This document shows positions 17,401-27,070 of a DNA stretch of 27,070 bases, piece by piece. Below the pieces are notes generated by a model. It made no database searches and was not told the origin of the DNA. It saw only the letters and a list, made by a program, of their open reading frames with translations. The position numbers and the translations under genes were made by a program. The stretch spans positions 1 through 27,070 of the forward strand of contig LWCA01000457.1 in NCBI GenBank assembly GCA_001642005.1. The letters are read 5' to 3'. Each line of letters begins with the position of its first letter. The stretch's first letter is position 1. The stretch comes from Intoshia linei (Eukaryota > Orthonectida > Rhopaluridae).

Positions 17401-20400
17401 AGGGCTATATGACCCTGCGCATCGTTTGTAAATTTTTTTTAGGAGCATATTTTTATTTTCGGTGACCAGAGTTTGCTCGGATCGTTTCTGGTCATAGCTA
17501 TCAATAAAATAAGATTATGAATCAAAAGCAGTTATATTTTATATTTATTTTAACATTTGTACATTGATTTAAGTAATTTCATTTAAAGGAGGCTAATATT
17601 ACCCGATTTAAAAAACATTTTTTGATAAATTTTTAAAATTAAAAAATACATCCACACGCAAAATCCATTTTTATAACTTTATAAAAGATATCAAAAGTTA
17701 ATACCTGAACCTAGCAAGCTAGCTCACTATGAAAACAAAAAATATATCCTAAAAAAAAATTTACAAGCGATCCGCAGAGTCTTATAGCCCTTAGCCACCT
17801 CTCAAATGGTTTTAACTCGACATTTTAAATTTATCACACAAAACAGTTATGATTTTCAAGAATATAATTTTTTCAACTGCTGAATTTCGAAAAATGAGGC
17901 ACATTTTACAAGAATTTCGTCGAACCCAAAATTAACCCAAAACTAAATCTCAAATATCTCCTCCAAACAGATATACACACTTTTTTTGCAACTTTTATTT
18001 TACTATATTTAAGTATGATGTTATCTAAATAGAGTTGAAAATTTTTGGTCTCTCTATTTGAAACATTTTTCGTGCTTTGGGATGCGAGTGAAAAATAATG
18101 GCCAACTCTGATTTAGAATTTCCATCTTTTTTAATATTTCTGTTTGTAAAGCGTGGTATCTAAATTAAATTTTAACTTTGTGGTTTTTAAGGATGGGCTA
18201 ATCGTATTTCTTATTTATTTATATATTCGAAACAAATATGCTATTTTTAAAATGTTACACATTCTTTGCCAATCGGTGATTAGGAATCGCTTATTTAAAG
18301 TTTCAGTTAATATTTAAAAGTGACTACATTCACAAATGGTATAGTCCAGTGGTTCCCAATTTAAAGTTTCAATTATAAGGTCTCATATTTCTAAAATTTG
18401 TATTTTTTTGAACCCCAAAGGAACATGAAAAATAAAATATTTATGAAAAAATTAAATGTTTTTTATCATAAGATTTGGTAAAATCGTGTTTTACAAAAAA
18501 ATATTTGAAAAAGGGTTGATAAAATTGTATTTTTTATTTTGGGTTTTACCTGAGGTTTTAAAATGATATTTTTTATTAATTGTGAGATGAAGTAAGATTT
18601 TTTGAATAATAATGTAGCGGTCGTCTAGGCTTTGGGATAAATTCCCAACATCTGGAAACCCTGTAAAAATTCTTTTATAAAAATAAACAACGTGTAAGTA
18701 TACTCTTTGTAAAATTTTTTTTATATTTTATTTAAATCTCACAGATCTCCAGGCATATAGTTTTAGACCCCAATATGGAACTACTGGTATAGTTCATTAT
18801 GATTTATATTTAATTTTTTTAACTAATTTTTCTTTAACCTATTTAACGCAGTGTTAGCCACCATTTTTTACAAAATCACAGCCAAATCACAAAAAAAGTC
18901 TAATGGCAGCCCAAAATTTTTTTCACATCTATTGAGTCAATTTAGAAATATAAAATATTTACTTATTTCTATTATTAAAATTATTGACTAATTCATCAAA
19001 AGTTAGATTTAAATTTGTTGGTGAGTGGACCAGTGTGTTTTCAAACTATTATGAATTAAACCGGTCCGTTACTCATTTCCCGGGAATTTTATTTTATAAA
19101 TTAAAAACGAGTGCAGTAACTCGCGAACCATATTGTGCCCATTTTTAATTTAATATGACACTGAGATTACTGGATTTAAACCCTTTAATATAAAATTTAG
19201 ATATAGAATTGTTGCTATCGATAATGATCTTATTTCGATTTTTGATGGAAGACACGGATACGATAACATGATTTTAATGATATTAAATCCCAAAAACGCC
19301 CAACACATAATTAGTAGTTATGAACCGATAGGTAGAATAAGAAAATCTTCACATATTAGGTCAGTATTTATCGTCACATTTTATATTAGAGCCCGGTAAT
19401 GGGTAGATTGGATATAATACTTTTATTGGCGTAATTACGAGAATATTTTGAATAAAATTAAAGATACCACTTTATCGGACAAGCAACTAAGATATAAGAA
19501 AAATATTATTTTTAAAAAACTACATTTATTTATGTATTTATGTGAATAAAACAATACATTCATTTATTTAAATTAAAAGGGTCGCATATAAAAAGTTTTG
19601 ATTACATGTATACAAAAATGGAAAATCCAGAATAATTGACCAACATATTCTATCTGATAATTGTAACATTTAAACTATACATTTTAAACCATTAAACGAA
19701 GCTGTGTGGCCATTACTACATGTATCATATTTAAGACTTGCTATTCCAATGTAAGGTTTTCCAATTTTTTACGTTGCTAAACGGTATTATATTTTAAAAA
19801 TTCTTAGGTTTACTTTAAAATACTACTGAAATGTCTACATTAGGTTGACAACTTGACAAAATATAATTTATTGTAATGTATTACATGTAGGATTCTTTTG
19901 TACTATAACAAAGCAAAGATACATATAAAAATATTTATTGACGAAGAGTACATTGGAAATGCCCAACAAAATAAAGAAAACGATAAATTGTATACACTAA
20001 AATGGAACCCATTGAAATACTCCAAAGGGTTTCACAAAATTAGAGCCAGTGTCTTTGTATAAATTTCATTTATGAGTTTAATTACATTACTAGAATAATG
20101 ATGACCTATTGCAATTTTTCGAGCAAGATTTTTCAGTGGATGGAACAATAAAACCTTTCACTATATTCCAACAAATTATGATCAAAAATCATGTCATTGA
20201 AACTGTATATTTTTTTAAAAATGCATAATTTATTCATAGTTTATCCTTTACTTCCTTTGTTTAATTGTTAGTATTTTTGTATCATTTTTGTTTTACCGAT
20301 GCGTATTTTCCTCTGAAAAAGGTTATTTATTAATTTATGTATCTTGTAATGCATTTTTTTAGATTGTGTGTTATTCAATGCTACGGCGCGTTACAACCGT

Positions 20401-22681
20401 CAATTCTGGTTGTTTTGCAGGTCAAAAAAAATTTCTTATATTGTTCTCATTCACATGGCATATTTTTGTATAGGTATATACAATTTAAAAATATAGTGAT
20501 ATTTCTAAATAAATTGTTTTGCCGTTTTTGAAAATATTGTTGTATTGAAAGAAAAATTTGAAAATTTTCGACATGAGTACTTTGAATGTATAATTATAAT
20601 TACGATTATTTGATGGGAAAAAACTAAAATTTTTTTATTAGTGTAATAATATATATATTTTTTAGGACCTTGGTTCTATGCGGAACTTTTGGATGATCAT
20701 TATGGATGGTGTTTTATGTACTGCATATATATAGACGGGAAAGTATTAATGACTGGTGTAACTTATTTGTTTGCAACCATACACGTAATTGTCGATAATT
20801 CAATTTTTATATTATTTTTAGTTTTTTACATATTATATACCTTTGATTGGTAATTTTATTTAATTTATATTATTTGTAATTAAAAAATTATTATTTATAT
20901 ATACAATGTATATTACATTTTATTAATTTTAGTTTACCTTGGAATGGAAATTGAATATAGAACCTACGCTAAAAGACCAAAATCGTGTCTTTCTTCTAAA
21001 ATAATCAAAAACACTATATTTTGTTTTATTGAGGTATTAATGTATTTTATATAAAAATTAGGTTGACTGTTATGTACTATGTACAAACAGCACCTAGCTC
21101 TGCCGAGGCACATTTTTGTTATACCAAAAAAATAAATTCATGTTGAAAATCTAACTTAAAAATTCTACTATTCACTATTATCAATCCTTTAATAGAATGG
21201 TTCCCAAACTTGTTTCAGGTTGACCGTCATATAATATTACTTATGCGTAAATAATTTTAAAAACAATTGTTAATTTATTTTTTTAATTTATTAGACAGAA
21301 TGTGTGTATAATATTAAAAATAAAGTAAAAACAGTCCAATCCTAAAAATTGTCATAAATAGCATAAATTCCAAAAAAATAAAATTAGTCCAATACTAAAA
21401 ATTGTCATAAAGGTGTGAGTTTTGGAAATTGAAATTTATATTATTATATGTAAAAATTGTCATAAATAGCATAAATTCTGAAAAAATAAAATTATAAAAA
21501 CCTATTTTGTCATTTTCAATGTGATATTATATTCAGTACCAATTTAACATTAAACAAAATGTTTTGAAAATCAGATTTAAAAATTCCGTAGCAATGAAAA
21601 AAATTCCGAAGATATGATTTATATAGATTTTCACCCATATTTCCTTATTGGAAATGTGTAGACGTTCAATGCAGATTTTTTTGCAATTGTAGGATCAATA
21701 TGTACATTTTCAATTTTTATTACCAAATATTTGAAAAATATCGATTGATAATATATTAAAAATTACTTTTCACCGGGAATGCGTAGATTTCTGGGGTTGA
21801 AATTTTATATTTATATCCATTAGAATAAGCTCTATCAGAATAATCTTTTTTTAAACTTTTGGACCGTTAATTATTTCACATTTTTTGTTTTAATAAAATA
21901 TTTCGGAAAAAAAAATATATGAATATTAAAATGCTTTTTTGACCGTGAAGTCGTCACTTATTCGGATTGAGACCTTTAATTATTTCACATTTTTTGTTTT
22001 AATAAAATATTTCGGAAAAAAAATATATGAAAATTAAATGCTTTTTTTAACCGTGAAGTCGTCACTTATTCAGATTGAAATTTTTTGTGTGTTAATATTT
22101 TTTAAATTTTAGAGCTATTTTCATAAAAAAAAGAGTCATTTGTGGTTTTAGTCCGGAAGATATAATTTTTTTAAATTTAAATTTATGATAGTGTTTATGA
22201 TTTTAAAATCCGTATCCGCGTATATATTTTTTTAAATTCTCCAACTTGTTTGATTTTAAAAAAAAAAGGATAATTGGGGTTTTTGACACGTAAGATGTGA
22301 GTTTGGGAGATTGAAATTGATTTTGCTAACACCCGGAAAAAACTGTAATTGAAATATGGAGTTCATATTATGGACTTTATAAAATTTTAAAACTGGTAAT
22401 TATTGAAATAAACGGTAACACACACACAAACATTGCGTAGCATATTATATAAGTAAAGATTACCGGTCCGCCGTGAAAAAGTGTGGGAACCCTCTTATAT
22501 CATTTTAAAAAAATTGTCAAGTGTATATGTATATTCTATTTAGCTATACCTAATTTACACCGTTTATTATCGATTATATTTATGCTATGGAATTATGACA
22601 TTATTTGGACCATATTTTATATCATCATTTATGCTACCTTTTATTTGTTTACATTTATTATCAAAAAGAACGATTGTTTAA
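14496..22681 (+). CDS. TMEM62: TMEM62-like transmembrane metallophosphoesterase
   Basis: Sixteen exons join in frame to 638 aa (human TMEM62 is about 643): 14496-14690, 15118-15229, 15267-15410, 15460-15505, 15542-15701, 15957-16078, 16116-16238, 19201-19359, 19891-20056, 20094-20204, 20240-20321, 20363-20473, 20666-20784, 20822-20849, 20933-21033, 22544-22681. A signal anchor (about 12-29) precedes a calcineurin-like phosphoesterase domain with all metal-ligand blocks: SDIHIS (67-72), GDLTD (103-107), GNHD (148-151), GHYPS (242-246), GHLH (268-271). Then come the TMEM62-specific DWKQYRRYRIVAIDNDL and LKWNPLKYSKG and a C-terminal multi-pass region (about 447-638) including GPWFYAELLDDHYGW. 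TMEM62 has no well-established function. Splice phases agree at every junction, and the last exon was found by its similarity to the TMEM62 C-terminal helices. Introns 7 (2962 nt), 8 (531 nt) and 15 (1510 nt) carry repeats or a pseudogene. Confidence 0.93.
16510..16535. other. Small perfect hairpin in TMEM62 intron 7
   Basis: CGGGAC-AAAA-GTCCCG (16514-16529) is a six-pair stem with a four-base loop, next to further GGGA/TCCCGG strings (16503-16552). This GC patch stands out from the surrounding AT and may be the end of an old transposon, but no partner end was found. Confidence 0.5.
16640..17075. repeat. About 114-bp tandem repeat, four units, in TMEM62 intron 7
   Basis: The marker CCCTTAAGGAAAAAATCC (or a close variant) starts at 16665, 16778, 16893 and 17007, giving periods of 113, 115 and 114 bp. 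Each unit also has a CAATATTTTTTTGAAAAAT block, ATTTTACCAAACTTTTAAAT and AAAGCCACTTAT. The first unit is the most diverged. Part of the unit recurs inverted inside the hAT MITE at 18475-18530, so the array probably grew from an element of that kind. Confidence 0.8.
17110..17965. mobile_element. Foldback-type element with long inverted arms
   Basis: The left arm includes AGTGGTTAAGGGCTATATGA, then CCCTGCGCATCGTTTGTAAA and TTTTTTTTAGGA (17393-17444). The reverse complement of 17748-17803 carries GGTGGCTAAGGGCTATAAGA, CTCTGCGGATCGCTTGTAAA and the same TTTTTTTTAGGA. Similarity continues outward to TTTTGGGTTAATTATGAGTT (17132) against the reverse of AAAATTAACCCAAAA (17929-17943). The arms are a few hundred bp, diverged and unequal, around a loop of about 260 bp. 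No coding region; target duplication not determined. Confidence 0.65.
18347..18786. mobile_element. hAT-type MITE, 440 bp, in TMEM62 intron 7
   Basis: The left end is CAGTGGTTCCCAATTTA and the right end is ATGGAACTACTG; they form an imperfect terminal inverted repeat of the common hAT type. The flanks are GTATAGTC (18339-18346) and GTATAGTT (18787-18794), an 8-bp target duplication with one mismatch. No transposase is coded. The interior around 18475-18530 resembles the inverse of the 114-bp repeat unit at 16640-17075. Confidence 0.85.
19411..19754 (+). pseudogene. Decayed PP2A B56 (PPP2R5)-like fragment in TMEM62 intron 8
   Basis: Three short coding-like stretches lie in order on the + strand, separated by stops. 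The first (19411-19550) has KIKDTTLSDKQLRYKKN, comparable to the SDPLSDLKxKEVKR region of B56 regulatory subunits. The second (about 19605-19672) has KSRIIDQHILSDN, comparable to NRNVITEPIYPEV. The third (19673-19754) has LNEAVWPLLHVSY, comparable to LEAAWPHLQLVY. Order and rough spacing follow B56, with a deletion before the third block. Similarity is from memory and modest, so this is a probable but not proven pseudogene. It is not needed for TMEM62, whose alignment runs without a gap from exon 8 to exon 9. Confidence 0.5.
21058..22459 (-). mobile_element. Full-length non-autonomous Helitron-like element (copy 3), TMEM62 intron 15
   Basis: On the minus strand it begins A|TCTTTACTTATATAATATGC (at 22459) and ends with GTACATAGTACATAACAG, TCAACCTAA and then T (at 21058). 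It is inserted between A (21057) and T (22460), the Helitron target, without duplication. Both termini match the other copies, so this is the best reference for the family (1402 bp). There is no ORF for a helicase. The 3' region holds the hAT-like GGTTCCCAAACTTGTTTCAG and the GCACCTAGCTCTGCCGAGG block, both shared with copies A (165-647) and B (10535-10734). Confidence 0.78.
21867..22083. repeat. 109-bp tandem duplication inside Helitron copy 3
   Basis: TTAATTATTTCACATTTTTT (followed by GTTTTAATAAAATATTTCGG and ACCGTGAAGTCGTCACTTAT) starts at 21867 and again at 21976. The two units differ at few positions, so the duplication happened in this copy; copy 1 has the segment only once (about 4165-4260). 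Confidence 0.8.
22460..22495. mobile_element. hAT terminus remnant next to Helitron copy 3
   Basis: ACCGGTCCGCCGTGAAAAAG followed by TGTGGGAACCCTC resembles the inner flank of a hAT right terminus. It lies immediately outside the Helitron border, so the Helitron may have landed in or beside an older hAT copy. No partner end found. Confidence 0.35.
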
Positions 22682-25138
<2,457 letters not shown>

Positions 25139-25308
25139 GTAACTATTTATTATTATTCCTCTGTATTAAAAATGTAAGATTGATAGGTTGTCTCACTCCT
25201 GGGCATGAGAGCTAACAGTATCCCGGGCAGGTGAAAATTGTATATACATAATTGTACAATGTATATGTATATATTAATGTATATTACAAAAACGTAAATC
25301 CTCTATGT

Positions 25309-25809
25309 CAGTGGTTCTCAACCTTTTTCAGTACATGGACCCTTTAGCTATTTTATATTATTCCTGGACCCCCTATTTTAAAAAAATAATATTCGTACCC
25401 TACTTATAAATCGATGCTTGTATTGTTTTATAAAATTTTTGACCATAGTTTTCACGCATAATTGACACCCCTGGTCTTGACACTGATGAGTTACTCAGAG
25501 GGATTTGACGAGTAAATTAAGTTGGATTTTTATTCATTAAAGTCGAAATAGCTGGTAAAATTACAGTTTCTCTTAATGTGTGAGGTTTACAAGCTTTTGC
25601 TATAATTTTTGAAATTTTATAAGAAGCTGTTAAACCTTTATCCTTCTTGATAACTGCATTATTGAAGATATTGTTCATTTTAATTGATTTAAAATTGTCA
25701 TGTAGTTTTGTAAAATACTCTAGTGATGGATTTTTTTCGTTGCCCCAAAATTTATCTGTGGACCCCCTAGATGTGTAATATCTCCTGTGAACCCCCTTGA
25801 GAACCACTG
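25309..25809 (-). mobile_element. hAT element, 501 bp, perfect 8-bp target duplication
   Basis: The left end is CAGTGGTTCTCAACC and the right end is TTGAGAACCACTG, forming terminal inverted repeats. Identical CTCTATGT flanks lie at 25301-25308 and 25810-25817. The interior has the GGACCCCC/GGACCCTTTAGCT boundary text usual for this group. On the minus strand it keeps part of a transposase reading frame. It sits in the region between RUVBL1 exon 9 and the unseen last exon. Confidence 0.95.
25517..25807 (-). pseudogene. Transposase fragment of the hAT element (ZBED/FAM200-like subgroup)
   Basis: A 96-residue open frame on the minus strand overlaps the element's right terminal repeat. Its C-terminal half contains SYKISKIIAKACKPHTLRET followed by VILPA, the conserved segment just before the catalytic core in hAT transposases related to ZBED5, FAM200 and SCAND3. 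The remaining core and the dimerisation region are missing, so the copy is internally deleted and cannot code for an active enzyme. The zinc finger is not seen. The first ~15 residues read through the terminal repeat and are probably not part of the original protein. Confidence 0.8.
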
Positions 25810-25817
25810 CTCTATGT

Positions 25818-26820
25818 CATCATTTTGGTCCTAATCTGATCACTAAAATCATTATAGTTCAATTTATAACTTTTACATAATAAAAGCAGCGTAAACAAAT
25901 TTTTATATAAATAAGAATTCCAACATTACGTATTCATTTAGAATGATGACCCTGATCCTTTCTTATAAAGATAAATGTATTATTTTCCTAAATTTGAGTT
26001 TTGTACTTTATTTATGAATTAATTATATTTTCGTGAACCGTGTATCTTTTACTTATATAAAAGTGAATGTCTGTGGTGTAATCATTTATTGAAACAATTG
26101 ACAATGGTAGGATTTAAAAAATCAGTCCAAAAAGTTTAATAAAACATACAGTCTGGGACGCATTTTAAAAACATAAAATGACATAAAATTGTCATTAATC
26201 TCAGCCTCAGAAACACATAACTACATTTTTCCAGTATTACTAAATCGAGGTGGGCAAACCAGTGTCCCATAGAATAATTTTGGTGGACCTTTGAGTAAAT
26301 ATGTAAATTATTTATTTTTCAAGTTTTAAACACTTTCTACTATAATTGGTTTACATCATTTTAATACAGAATTTTCAGACGTTCTGGATTTTATTTTATT
26401 GAATACACTTGAATCGTTTCTCTTCAGTTAAAATTGAAATGTATTATGTGTACATTTTCAAAATCGGCCCTTCCAATTTTTTGATAAAAAATGGCCCATT
26501 AGATACAAAAGGTTCCGATCCCTAAACTATATGAACAAAAACAGGCCGGTCGTTTTGATATGTACTATTTTTTGATACGTCAGTCATGCGTATAATTGAA
26601 GATTGTAACGGAAATCCAGTTATTTCATTAAATTTGAACATTTTTTTAACTTCATAGCCTCGATTATCTCCATACTAAGAATCACTTCTATAAACTTGTA
26701 GCTGATATTCCAATAAAATTTTGAAATTTCAATATATATTGATGTTTTAATTTGATAGCATGTAAATAAACATTATTTTAAATAATATAATATTGTAAAT
26801 AAATACTAAGTCATATTTAT
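25818..26820. other. Probable RUVBL1 last intron; degenerate hAT-like stretch at about 26243-26526
   Basis: I searched this stretch by eye for the missing RUVBL1 C-terminal exon and did not find it. CGAGGTGGGCAAACCAGTGT (26246) and AAAGGTTCCGATCCCTAA (26507-26524) look like the two decayed ends of a Charlie/Tip100-type hAT element, with ATGGCCCAT just inside. No target duplication is evident, so the element call is weak. Confidence 0.35.
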
Positions 26821-26824
26821 CTCA

Positions 26825-26866
26825 TTAACCCATATACTCCCAGTGTGACCAATATGGTCACACAAC
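26825..26866 (+). mobile_element. piggyBac-like left terminus
   Basis: TTAA (26825-26828) is followed by CCCATATACTCCCA and the perfect inverted repeat GTGTGACC-AATAT-GGTCACAC (26842-26862). A TTAA target followed by CCC and a GTGACC...GGTCAC palindrome is the usual left-end pattern of piggyBac-type elements. No transposase or right end is seen before the window ends. Confidence 0.5.
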
Positions 26867-27070
26867 ATTACATTTATAAAAACACGTATCAAATCGAAAC
26901 AAAGTTAATTAAATATAAAAAATTAAATTAATTAGTATATTATATAACATTCGAGTATATTAGTTATGAATTTTCACCGATTAGCCTCCTGTGTCACTGA
27001 CAGTGGGCCAAAATGTTTTTTCAAAGCAAAAAAAAATTCACTGAAAAAATTTTTTATATTTTTTTTGTTA

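Noticed and set aside
18832-19060. Possible further hAT element (CAGTGTTAGCCACC ... ACCAGTGTG)
   Set aside because: The ends do not form a convincing inverted repeat and no 8-bp duplication was found.

Overview
This window is strongly AT-rich nuclear DNA from an animal. It has five recognisable protein-coding genes, all on the + strand: a calponin/transgelin-like gene, a CaMKI-like kinase, a HINT-family hydrolase, a TMEM62-like metallophosphoesterase, and the first nine exons of RUVBL1. A sixth, unidentified gene fragment lies at the left edge. Nearly every intron is 33-50 nt with GT..AG borders, so the real exons are mostly too short to appear as long ORFs; I assembled the genes by following frame and splice phase. 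Calponin-repeat, CaMKI and TMEM62 genes point to Metazoa. Minimal introns, high AT and dense genes resemble small-genome parasitic animals (orthonectids, dicyemids or myxozoans are candidates). That placement is inference; the sequence does not name the species.

Layout: 1-1652 unidentified gene fragment with Helitron-like pieces; 2394-3136 calponin/transgelin-like (5 exons); 3793-4751 Helitron-like copy; 5686-11987 CaMKI-like kinase (10 exons) with a 3.6 kb intron holding nested transposons; 12242-12868 HINT (3 exons); 12869-14495 no gene seen; 14496-22681 TMEM62-like (16 exons, 638 aa), with introns carrying a ~114-bp tandem repeat, a foldback element, a hAT MITE, a decayed PP2A-B56-like fragment and a full-length non-autonomous Helitron; 23309 to beyond 25138 RUVBL1, whose last exon is not in the window. 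A hAT element with a perfect 8-bp target duplication lies just after the last RUVBL1 exon seen, and a piggyBac-like terminus lies near the right edge.

The genes do not form a pathway; this is an ordinary housekeeping/signalling neighbourhood. The most informative structure is in the repeats. One Helitron-like family recurs at least five times, with heads of the form A|TCYTTACTTATATAATATGC and tails of the form hairpin + about 11 nt + CTAR|T. Three hAT elements can be delimited by 8-bp target duplications. Four of the five introns longer than 500 nt contain a recognisable element or pseudogene, so intron length here seems to be set mainly by insertions into a background of roughly 37-nt introns.
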